NCBI GenBank assembly: GCA_030407315.1
Contig: JALQPE010000963.1
Span: forward strand, 1-24,413
Source of the DNA: Asparagopsis taxiformis
Taxonomy: Eukaryota; Rhodophyta; Florideophyceae; Bonnemaisoniales; Bonnemaisoniaceae
Length of the DNA: 24,413 bases
Direction: 5' to 3'
Shown one piece after another: positions 1-8,497 of the stretch. Numbering within the stretch: the stretch's first letter is position 1; each line of letters begins with the position of its first letter. The translations under genes were made by a program, and so were the position numbers. Under the pieces are notes generated by a model, which was given only the letters and a program-made list of their open reading frames with translations, was not told the origin of the DNA and ran no database searches.

Positions 1-127
1 ACAGTGGAACAGAGAGAAGGAAAGGATAGAACAAGAGAAAGACGGAGGGAAGAGAGCAGAGGAAGAACAGGATGATACGCACGAGAGATGAAGCGCGAGG
101 ACGCGCTTCGGAGTTAGTCGGGGGGAG
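1..127 (+). other. possible 3' tail of a Ty3-type retroelement with polypurine tract
   Basis: The stretch is strongly purine-rich on the + strand. Its third frame reads an Arg/Glu-rich tail from about base 27 (RDEARGRASELVGG) that runs across position 127 into the next block and stops near 205. It ends in a G-rich purine tract (about 118-127, cggggggag), which sits exactly where the plus-strand primer of an LTR retroelement lies relative to a TGT... LTR start. This is a reading of position and composition only; no integrase or reverse transcriptase motif lies in the window. Confidence 0.25.
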
Positions 128-930
128 TGTGACGCAATTTATTTCGTCGACGCGCACGCGTTCGCTGCGATTGCGTCGGGATGAATTCGCGTGCATCTAC
201 CTTAGTTAGTTAGTAAGCGAGCGTACGCGGGCGTTCTGATTACGTGTCACGGAGCATCGTTGCGAGCGCGTGCGCGCGTACGTTGCCACGACACCGCGAG
301 CCCGGCACCACGTGTAGCGCTTTTTACGAATTTCCCTTTTATTTCCCTTTTTGGGTTTTTATGACGAAAGTCTTTTTCCCAAATATTTCCTTTTTGCGTG
401 CGAGCGAGCGGCCGCCGGCCGGCCACGCTAGGACAGCCTGTCCCAAGTAAGTTAGCTATTAGGTGGCGCTCTGCTTCGCACCTTACCAATAAACAGTCAG
501 CATCTTCGCAGCTACGAGTTAAGCATTTAGCGAATCGCGAGGACCGATTGCGCTGGAACGTTGCGTGCGGGTTGCTCACGATCGCCGACGTTCGCGTGCG
601 CGCTGCGCGTAACCGATCGTCGAACTGCGTCGCACCGCGATAGCGCGCGTTGCGTCGCACGCCACCAGGCCAGGGATTTACGACCCCTTTGTGGATCGCG
701 TTGTGCTCGAGTTTACTCGGTGATCTCACCCTGAGATCACGGCTTGCGCCGGCCCGCGAATCCCGTGTTGCGATCGTTCCCTACGCGTTCCGCCGTTGTA
801 CCACCCGTTCGCCAGCGCGACCGAGCGACGCGCGAACGCAAGTTCAACCAGCGCGTTACGGTTCACCTCGCCCTGACACGGCTGCAATTCTAGAACTCCC
901 TTAGCGATCGCCACCCCGGCTGGTCCTACA
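128..930 (+). repeat. candidate LTR, solo or 3' LTR of a Ty3-like element
   Basis: It begins TGTGACGC directly after a purine tract and may end at the tcctaca of 924-930, giving TGT...ACA ends. It is GC- and CpG-rich, unlike the sequence after about 930. It has an AATAAA-type signal near 487 and a perfect hairpin at 720-740. Several short ORFs overlap on both strands (for example 247-729 minus), but none has a recognisable domain and I regard them as chance products of high GC. The right end is uncertain, because the only support is the terminal ACA and the composition change. A second copy of the LTR is not in the window. Confidence 0.35.
720..740. repeat. perfect hairpin, 9-bp arms
   Basis: GTGATCTCA (720-728) is followed by CCC and then its exact reverse complement TGAGATCAC (732-740). 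The palindrome lies inside the candidate LTR. Its role is unknown; it could be an RNA hairpin or a protein-binding palindrome. Confidence 0.6.
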
Positions 931-986
931 TGGAGTCCTTATTTTGATAGGACTTCCCACTGTCGACCAATTGAAATGCTTCGCAA

Positions 987-1010
987 GCTTTATGGAATGT
1001 TCCATAAAGC
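987..1010. repeat. perfect inverted repeat, 11-bp arms with 2-nt spacer
   Basis: GCTTTATGGAA (987-997) and TTCCATAAAGC (1000-1010) are exact reverse complements separated only by TG. The site lies in the gene-free stretch 931-1153, in which I see nothing else. It could be a dimeric regulator site or a transposon-derived hairpin; there is no gene close enough to choose. Confidence 0.6.
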
Positions 1011-1153
1011 CTTTAAAGTCACTGGAAAGGACACTTTGTGAAAATTCTAGATCGTTTGGAAGTCTAGATTGTAGTGCATGTGGCCGTATTGCCTTTAAAA
1101 CGTGCTTCACCGCAACGTTTTGTGACGTTGTCAATAACCCATAGAAGCCCATT

Positions 1154-1740
1154 TTATCTCAGTAGTGTGTGATAAGACACAAACAGGGATTGCATGCGCG
1201 AAACTGGAGACGAGTCTTGCATGTTCATTCGCAGTTTCTTACTAACCATAATATCCAACCCATTTAACGTAATTGATTCCTTACATTCTTCTGCCTTCTT
1301 TTCCAGAAATGCGCGTAGTGTGGCGTCAGTTAACTGTCTGTAAGACAGAGCATCAGGGATAAACCCAAGAGCCATTTCAGATTCCAAATACTCTGGATCT
1401 ACGCAAAACTTCAAGTCCACCGGCCTGGCTGTTTCCACAGACATCGTATCGTCGTTTGACATCTGCACAGCCCTGGCTATGACCTCGTTTGCGTACTGAT
1501 CGTATAGGCGAAGGAATACGCGAATAGAGCTGGCATCCTGTTTGACCAGTCTGGGATGGTCTATTGTGGGAGAATACAGCCACTGTTTTGCGAATAGATA
1601 CGCCGGATGACTCTTCCATTTCCGACATTTTCCCGGGGCGCCTACGGAGTGGGGTAATAGAATAGGGAGTTTCGAGGGTCCAAGTTGACGTAGAGAATGC
1701 AGGGCGTCGGTTCCTGCTCGCAGTCAAAAAGACCAATCGC
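1154..1740 (-). pseudogene. frameshifted gag-like retrotransposon relic
   Basis: Two overlapping minus-strand frames join into one protein-like sequence. The upstream frame gives MSEMEESSGVSIRKTVAVF. Near 1555-1570 it shifts into a second frame that reads VFLRLYDQYANEVIARAVQ, then VDLKFCVDPEYLESEMALGF, an ELRM-like segment (KLRMNM) and SRMQSLFVSYHTLL before a stop at about 1154. The order of an FLR.YDQY segment, an LK.C(V/I)...LE segment and a final SRM..LF..Y segment resembles gag-like proteins of oomycete and algal LTR elements; I recognise this from family knowledge, not from a search. No zinc knuckle or protease follows, so it is a truncated fragment. It is antisense to the candidate LTR at 128-930 and so probably belongs to another element. 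Confidence 0.45.
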
Positions 1741-2255
1741 AGCTAGAACTGCTAAGTGATCACTGTGGTTGTTGAAGATGCGATAGCTTTTTTTTCATAA
1801 ATGCGCATCGAGAGATCGCACTTAAGTACTTATTCTAGAGTACCAATGAATGTGCCGCCACTGACGGCACTACTAGTTGGTGTACGTGAAGGGAGTTGAC
1901 TGATACATTGGCTTGCAGGGTGTCGTCACTGTAGGTAGATACAAGCGCTACAGCAATGACAGAAAGTCAATATCGTTCTTGCCATAATTACTTCAAGCCG
2001 CTGCGTCTATTACCGTTACAATAAAATGCAAGCTGGCTACACGCTCCCCGCCCCTCGGCGACAGGGGGAGTGTCTGGGCGCTAACTCACTCTATATGTCG
2101 CCCAGCGACGACTCGCTCACAAAGCATCAGGGCGCTAACTCATCGGAGCAATAAGAACTGCTCCTTACACGAGAGACCATTACACTGACAACATGTCAGA
2201 TCCGTCAAACAGTAGTATTTATGATAGAATACCGTGATCTCAGTAAACGGCCGAC
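1741..2255. other. gene-free stretch left of the transposon
   Basis: No convincing coding sequence is visible. It holds a 13-bp direct repeat (gggcgctaactca at 2076-2088 and 2130-2142) and a small hairpin, ggagca...tgctcc, near 2145-2163. If the gag-like relic on the minus strand was once part of a full element, this stretch would be its leader and LTR, interrupted by the transposon. I could not find the matching LTR copy. Confidence 0.5.
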
Positions 2256-2258
2256 GGT
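2256..2258. repeat. target site duplication GGT, left copy
   Basis: GGT directly precedes the outer end of the left inverted repeat and recurs directly after the right inverted repeat (10494-10496). A 3-bp duplication is the size made by PIF/Harbinger transposases, although the usual target is TWA rather than GGT. Agreement over three bases could be chance, but it falls exactly at both repeat ends. Confidence 0.65.
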
Positions 2259-3007
2259 AGACGATTTCTGGTGTTGCCATATGGGAATATATGGAAATTG
2301 CATGGAAATGTTTGTGGCGCATTTTGCTCAGCAGGCGGTGCCAGTACGGAGCCGAGTTTTGGCATACGTACGCCTGGGGGGAACTGGGTTACGATCTTAC
2401 AGCGTAAATGTTAGGGCTAGAGAAGTAGAAGTTTTGCTCGAAAGTTTAATTGTGTGACGTAACGGCCTCGCTCCTAGTAACGCGCTATGGTAAAAGACAG
2501 TTGTCCCCGAATCGAGATCCTGAGATATGCTGCTGCACTGCGCGAGATTTTGCACTCATCAATCTCATTTGGCTGTCTTTGCATGCGAACGCCAAGACAG
2601 ATGAAAAGCTGCGGCCTCAGCTTAGCTGCAAGCAATTAATCAATTTCGAAAGGCAGTCAGTTGAAGTGAGATATGCCTTTGCAACTAGCACTGCCTGCTT
2701 GTCCAGCACTCCGAGAAGCCATGGTTGTGAAATTCATCGACGATGACGTTTGGTGTGCGCCGTGCAGAACGCAAACCTAACGTCATCTGCGATCAATTTG
2801 TAATCCTTTGCAAATCGTACCGTTGCTCTCTATATTCTGTGCAGTGGTTCTACTAGCAGTGCAGGTATTCTTCATCGGAATGAATGCAGTTCCGTGAGAA
2901 TAGCAACACATCGTGGGATATTCTATAAAATGAATGAGCAGAAGTGTCATCAGTGCTATAAATCACCCTTATGCAGATGGGTGATAGCATGGTTGTATGG
3001 ATGCGCG
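2259..3007 (+). repeat. left terminal inverted repeat, 749 bp
   Basis: It matches the reverse complement of 9746-10493 over its whole length. The differences I see are G at 2489 (A in the other copy, base 10263) and an extra T at 2854. Homology stops sharply at 3007. A 98-codon open frame inside it (2450-2746) appears in both TIRs simply because the repeats are identical; it starts with GTG, has no known domain and I do not call it a gene. Confidence 0.93.
2924..2930 (+). promoter_or_regulatory. inward TATA box in the left TIR
   Basis: TATAAAA lies about 300 bp ahead of the first in-frame ATG of the SANT-like gene. The same box is in the right TIR facing the transposase, so both transposon genes probably share one promoter sequence. 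The role is inferred from position. Confidence 0.5.
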
Positions 3008-3231
3008 TTTGGAAAGGGTAGAATGAGGGAGAATCCAGATGAACCCATAATTTTCAATAGCACATAGGAACATGTTTGCAAATACACTTTCAGATCCCGA
3101 ATCCAATACAGCGCTCGTTATTCGGAAAGTTATAAGAGGCAAACGAATGGAAGAGAAGAATATCTGGTTGTAGAGGGCACCATTGAATTGCGTTGGAGGG
3201 GACTGAAAGGAAGGCGTGGATTGACATTTAC

Positions 3232-4709
3232 ATGCTAATGACGGTGAAGGAGATGGAAAACTATGGAAAACGCCAAATTAAGGTTTCCGACTTGGTAAAC
3301 GAAGAACCTGGAGGACAGATTGAAAGTGAAGGACATTCGTATTGTACCAATCCTGTAGTACTGAATGAATCAAGAGGAAAGACAACTGTTCAATATGCGG
3401 GATACTATGGTGAACCATATTTGTTTATGGATGAAGAAGTGCTGGACAATACTAATGATGGAACTGTATCTGTCAGGCAACCGAACCGACTCCATTGTCC
3501 TCAAACGGAAGCATTAGACCAAAGTGTGTCCTCGTAAGCAGTCTCAGTGAATCTACAGCTGCAAACAGGACTGTAAATTCAACTATACATTGTGCAGATG
3601 CTGGAGCTGTGATTCCAAGGGAAGCAGAAGAGGTTTTGGTTGTAAACGACGAAAGCGATGTGGAATCGCTACGAACCGTTGGAAATAAGCAGAAGCGTAA
3701 AAAGCAGCGGCGTTTCAGCACAGAATTGGATGTTATACTTATGGAGGAAGTGTTGCACCAGAAAGCACATGTCGCAAACCGTGGAAGAGTCATTGCTGCA
3801 TTTGAGGGAGTGGCAAAAAGCCTCAATGGATCTGAGTTGTTCAGAGAGACTATCAAGGAAGACCTCGAGATGAGGTCAAGCTTCAGAGGTAGAACCGAAA
3901 TAGAAGACTGGAAATGTGGAAAACGGATACGACTCATTGCAGAGATAGGTTTAATAACAACATGTCTCGCTTCGAGAAAGGAGATAACCCGGTAGACAGC
4001 GACGATTTAACGATTGAAAAATATCTCAGTTTGTGCAGCAAAATACGAGATGATATCAACCAGAAAAAGGCGGAAGGAAAGACAGGCAGGAACGGGAAGA
4101 GAGGTGTCGAGAAGAGGTTGAAGCTGGAGGCTCAGAAGTTTGTGCAATGGCGATAACGAGACGCTCGCAGGCTGTCCAAAACATGATGGCACGGGACCAT
4201 TCAATCGGAGAGCATTCTGCCGGCCCTCCAAGTCAAGAAATAATTGTCGACAATGAGGTCGATATAACTCGCCGAAGAGGATTGAAACGGGGAAGGAACA
4301 AGACGAGTTTTCCTCACTGTTCATAAGTATGGAAAACTTCCAAGCAAACCAATTGAGACTGTCAACAATACAAGACGAGAGAGATGCAAAGAGACTCTCA
4401 ATGGAAGCTGAAAATAACATAGCGGAAAGAAAATATCGTGAGGACCGGCTGGCGCATGAAAGGGACATCCTGCAGTTCGAGAGAGCAAAACATGAATCGC
4501 AGCAACAAAGTGGCAAGAAATCAGAAGCAGAAATAGATCTAGAATATAAGAAAATAGAGCTAGAGAAAGAGAAGCTTGCAGCACATGTAGCTCAGCAAAA
4601 AGCTGAAGCTGACGAGAGAAAGCTGAGAGCTGCTGCTCAGGCAGCGCGAGAAGCTGCGGATGCCGAAGATCGTAAGGCCTTCCGAGATATCCTTATGCGC
4701 AAGCTGTAG
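3232..4709 (+). pseudogene. Harbinger Myb/SANT-trihelix DNA-binding protein, reading frame broken
   Basis: This is the second protein of Harbinger elements, which binds the TIRs and helps bring the transposase to DNA. Reading starts in frame at ATG 3232 (acidic, low-complexity N-terminus). Near 3465-3530 it moves to a frame carrying a basic KQKRKKQRRFS patch and the SANT-like helix ELDVILMEEVL (about 3690-3760). Near 3895-3920 it moves again to TTHCRDRFNNNMSRFEKGDN, the CRDRF signature of this domain. It moves again near 4070-4085 into an EEVEAGGSEVCAMAITRRSQ segment, and near 4290-4305 into a long charged coiled coil (4329-4706, with DERDAKRLSMEAENN and KSEAEIDLEYKK). All four changes are in the same direction, as single-base deletions would give. 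Very short introns cannot be excluded for each, but the frames abut without gaps, so I favour a decayed gene. Confidence 0.6.
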
Positions 4710-5135
4710 GCTTAATGAAGGTTTTTTGGATTTCTTACATCGCATCTACCGTTTTAGATCCCTTCGATACCTAAGTAACCCTTCTTGGAACCACCCTTCA
4801 TCAGCATGTTTTGATTTCTCTTGTCATGACTGTAGTTCTTGGATGTAGTTCCATTCAAACGCAGAAACGAACCAACTTCAGGCTTATGTTTTGTGAAATG
4901 CCATAACTTATACTTATAGCAGATAGATAAAATATTGAGTTTGGATCCGTATTCAAGAGGGAAGGGAAGCTCACATACATATTCATAAACCTGAAAGATG
5001 TTGAACTCAGCTAGAAGCGTATCCATCCATTTTTTTCCATACTAAACGCACTACGTTAAAGCTGTAAAAACATGTCGCGCAGTGATGAACGAAATCGGCA
5101 GTGCTTCATTGCGCCTCTCCTCATCATCCAGGTCG
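4710..5135. other. spacer between convergent SANT-like and V-ATPase fragments
   Basis: On the minus strand, 5060-5135 may still be V-ATPase subunit a in another frame (VRDDLDDEERRNEAL, after the CKCP stop). The remaining 4710-5060 carries a 90-codon minus frame (4754-5026) without a recognisable domain. I see no repeats or RNA genes. Confidence 0.4.
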
Positions 5136-6232
5136 TCACGGACATTTACACTCCTGCAATAGGTGAACAAATTCAAATGAAAAGAGTGTTGAAGATACCC
5201 ATGTCTCGTTTAACTTTTTCACGCCATGACAAATCTTTTGACTAACATCTCGGAGGATGTCGAGTCTGTGAGAAGAACTGGAATACATGATTGCCTCAAG
5301 TTCATTTAGAAGATTTTTGCATTTGTTGAAAGCAGCCATCTGGCTTGCATGATCCTCTGGGACAGAGTAGCAGTTCGCATTGAACGCGTCATAAATCTTT
5401 GCTACTTTCATTCTGACCGCAGAACCGGAGAAGAAGACCATGAACACGCTCTTTTCAGTCTCCTCCTTGGTATCGGGATCAATAAGTTTCTCGTCGACAT
5501 CGGCATAACGCACAATACAATTCCTGTGAGTTGCTCGGAACAGAATGTGCTCAAATGCGGAAATTTTTCCCTTGAGATAGTACCTGTAAAGAAAGACAGG
5601 AGGCTTGACTGGCTACGCTTCGTTTGATGTATACCTATTCCGGCACCAAAGGAAGACGGAGATGCATCAGCATAGTCATCTACAACAATGGTAGGAGTAT
5701 CTGATAGCGCAGATATCTTGTTCATCACATCTGAAATGAGTCCAGAACCGGGAACTTTCGTTGTAGCAGAGTTAGGAAGCGAAGGATCTTGAATTTGCCG
5801 AGCAGATCGGAAGAACTCTGCAGTACGCTCTAGGACACAGCGCAACTCAACGGTTTCGTTGTACTGGGAGGTAAGGGCTTCAGTGTTCCCGTTCATTTCT
5901 ACCAAAGAATGCTCAAGACTTGCGAGGTGTGCATTAAGATCGTCAAGACGGAAAGTAGGCATGTTGCCTGGAGCATTTCAGGAAGAGGGGGCCTGAATTA
6001 AATTGGGGGTTCGGTCAATCTCTGATATGATGAAGCAGATGACACGCAGCATGTCATCACAGCGGCGAACATTATCGGAGAAGGTACGCTGAAATGAAGA
6101 TTGATTTTCATTGAGGTTTTTGAATTGTCACAGGCCGAGCTCCCCAAGTTCATCAACAGTGTCGTGGGCTGCAGCGCGATCGAAATAGAGACGAACCAGA
6201 GTTATATGTTCTGAGCGGAAGAGAGAACCGAT
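5136..6232 (-). pseudogene. captured 5' fragment of V-ATPase V0 subunit a
   Basis: The parent gene encodes the large membrane subunit of the vacuolar proton pump; this piece covers only its cytosolic N-terminal arm. From 6232 downward one frame reads GSLFRSEHITLVRLYF, DELGELGL*QFKNLNENQ, SSFQRTFSDNVRRCDDM, then LNAHLASLEHSLVEMNGNTE and SQYNETVELRCVLERTAEFF. These are the family's hallmark order: LFRSE start, LGELGL.QF, FQR....VRRCD, then the coiled stalk. At the position of the initiator there is ATC instead of ATG (6230-6232). In-frame TGA codons occur at 6128-6130 (inside LGELGL.QF) and 5978-5980. After GTISREKF a one-base loss near 5558-5562 moves the reading to AFEHILFRATHRN, then EKSVFMVFFSGSAVRMKVAK, and ends at CKCP near 5136. 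The C-terminal membrane domain is absent. It is a non-functional passenger inside the transposon, head to head with the VPS13 fragment. Confidence 0.85.
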
Positions 6233-6670
6233 CCTAGCTGTGCGTTGGCGACTAAATGAGGCGAAGGAATTCTTGCGAGAAAGCTTTTTTTTGGCTGATT
6301 ACAGTCGCCATCGGTAAGTGATGAGACGCGGAGGCCAGAGTTTGCTCGTCTGCCCAAAGAGGCCAAAGTTGTATATGGATCGCGCATTGTACCGGCGGTG
6401 GCCACCGCCGGGTTGCTGCTTCGGCGCCTCGTCTTGGGTATTAGCTCTGGCACTGTGGCCAAAGAAGGACTGGGAGACTGAGCGCTTGGAGTGGACTGAT
6501 AAGAAATGTGAAGAAGGATTAGCGGTTAGGCATGTAGCTATCTTAAGTTGCGGATAGGTACAACGCAGCAGCGATTATGTGGTTGTACCAATCTGTGTGG
6601 TGAATATGAGAATAACGTGACGAAGATAGTGTCAGGCGTGACGGATCCAGAACTGAGCTGATCCGGTCAC
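6233..6670. other. region between the two divergent host-gene fragments
   Basis: About 430 bp separate the V-ATPase start position from the first recognisable VPS13 residues. If both fragments were captured together, this would be the former shared promoter and 5' leaders. Open frames exist on both strands (6202-6462 minus, 6318-6557 plus), but neither has a domain I recognise. The frame at 6614-6660 (IVSGVTDPELS) could be the decayed first VPS13 residues. No clear TATA box is visible. Confidence 0.4.
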
Positions 6671-8398
6671 GGTCGGTATCAGCTTTCGTGGGCGTCTGAC
6701 GCGGAGCTCTCGAACTCACTCATTTGTGCCTCCGTCCGGATGCACTGGCCGTTCAGTTCAAAACGGTAGGTCTCGATCTTCCCGTCACTGTAACTGCAGG
6801 TACATCGGGATTCTACGCCTTGAAGTGCCGTGGAAGACTTAGCGCTCTGCTCCTGCACGCATTTTTATGCATGACGTCACTGTCGTCGCTTCCCCAGTCA
6901 CTGACGGTGACCAGACCGCCCTTGAACTTCGTGAGCGTCGCCTCAAAGCAGCAAAGCTCGCCACAGATGAAGCTGTCCGTGATGCAAAGTCGTCTGTGCG
7001 CTCGGCTGATTCCTCCGATCCTTCCACTGCTGCTGATGATACCGCATTTTATGCCAATGACGCGCCACTAACTTCTAGTCGTGTCGCCCGTTGGGGCTGG
7101 CGATTCACATGCAGGGTGGTCACCGAAATTGTCGACAATATTCAAATCGACGTCGAAAATGTCGTCATTCAATACGAAGATGCAAGTAGCGTCCGAGAAA
7201 GGCCTTATACTGCGACCCTTGGAATGGATTCTCTTCGAGTATATTCTACAAATCATCTCTGGAAACCAGTTTTCATTGAAGATTCATCCTCTCCAATTGT
7301 ACATAAAGTACTATATATGCGTGGCTTGGTTTTAAACTGGGAGCCGGGAAATTCTAGTAATGATTTAAAGTCATGGATTCTTGACCCAAATTCGACAAGA
7401 AGAAGAGGTCAATGGGCTGGTCTCGTTCGAGAATGTTCCCGACAAGCTATTGAACCAACGGACGGTGAATTGCGAATTGCCATTACTAAAAGCCCTGCAT
7501 TGGCATATGCTTTTCCTGGAAGAGATGAAAAGCTCAAAGCCCTCAAGCATCTTCCCCGTGTACAGATGGACCTCCACTTCCCAGTTGTCAAAATTGTTCT
7601 GGACGACTTTCAATACCATACTCTTTTATCCACTATCATGTATTTATCGGATATCAACCGCAAGGTACGTCCTAAAACGGCCACACGTCGATGTTTTTGG
7701 GCTTTGGATCGCCTGCTTCCTCGTTTCAAGCAACGCCTAGAAGCTGCCTTGCGATTTAATGAGGAAGGGATGCGAAAACACCGCGAAACACGCGATGCTT
7801 ATGTTGCAGCAAGAAATGTTGTTGTTGCTGCGCGACGTAATAGTTTAGCGGAACCTGCTTCCGAGCTGCAATTGTAGAAAAATTTGAGACAGAACTTCTG
7901 TTCCAGGATATGTTTCTTTTCCGGGATCTTGCTGACCGCAAACTTAACAACAAGGCACCTTTCACCAATACGGCAGCTGCAAGTTCATCAAAATTTCGGT
8001 CTCTGTTCACTCGGCCTACCCGAGAAGATGCGGAAACACCTGTATCGATCACAAATGAACATCCCGATGACACTGCTGCGCAGCGTACGGGAAGTCAAGA
8101 AGACGTCAGTGCGCTTGTTCCAGATATATCATCTCGTCCTCAGCAACGAATTACAATGGATTTGTCATCAAATTTTGCATCATCAGCGCTCCCTGAACAA
8201 ACCAAACGCGTGCCCGAACTTCATTCGGGCCAGGCGCTGGGAAAGTCATCCACTAATTCTGAAAGCAGTGACGAGGATGAGGTTGTTCCCAACTTTCGAA
8301 TGGGATTCCTGCCGGGGAGAGGAGCAATAGAGTTGAAGGAAGGCAAACAATTTGAGTATAGCGGTATTGTGATCCGATCCATCAAGCCTATGAAATGA
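6671..8398 (+). pseudogene. captured 5' fragment of VPS13 (chorein family lipid-transfer protein)
   Basis: VPS13 proteins are very large bridge-like lipid transporters at membrane contact sites; only the N-terminal few hundred residues are here. Recognisable pieces in order are YQLSWASDAELSN (6677-6715), LCLRPDALAVQ and LDLPVTVTAG (6724-6800), GILRLEVPWKT (6807-6839), FMHDVTVVASP (from 6864), and EIVDNIQIDVENVVIQYEDA (about 7120-7180), the VPS13 hallmark. Then come LPRVQMDLHFPVVKIVLDDFQYHTLLSTIMYLS and FETELLFQDMFLFRDLADRKL (7886-7948). The frame shifts near 6715-6724, near 6803-6806 and between 7837 and 7877, each by one base in the deletion direction, and an in-frame TAG lies at 6840-6842 within PWKT.RSAP. 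The last shift could instead be a 41-nt GT-AG intron (7837-7877), which would also restore the frame. The fragment stops at 8398 in Ser-rich sequence, thousands of codons short of a full protein. It is a dead passenger in the transposon. Confidence 0.85.
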
Positions 8399-8497
8399 AT
8401 GGAAAGTAAAATTTCATCATGGACGTCAGATTGTGATGCTAGAGCTTTACATTTTCACTATGTTTCCATTAGTTTTGTCTACCAGCACAGATTTGTA

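Noticed and set aside
247..729. 160-codon minus-strand frame in the GC-rich block
   Set aside because: Both strands are open here because of high GC. The residue makeup is Arg/Ala-rich and no motif is seen.
2450..2746. 98-codon frame found in both TIRs (also 10006-10302 minus)
   Set aside because: It is repeated only because the TIRs are identical, starts with GTG and shows no domain; conservation between the copies says nothing about coding.
3473..3937. 154-codon minus frame antisense to the SANT-like gene
   Set aside because: It is the shadow of the plus-strand SANT-like coding sequence, which carries the recognisable motifs.
4754..5026. 90-codon minus frame beyond the V-ATPase fragment
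   Set aside because: It does not match the next part of V-ATPase subunit a and has no recognisable domain.
6840..6842. In-frame TAG in VPS13 and TGA codons in V-ATPase as evidence for a variant genetic code
   Set aside because: Both fragments also carry frame breaks and a lost start, and the intact genes in the window use TAG or TGA as ordinary stops (TGA at 18964, TAG at 16948).
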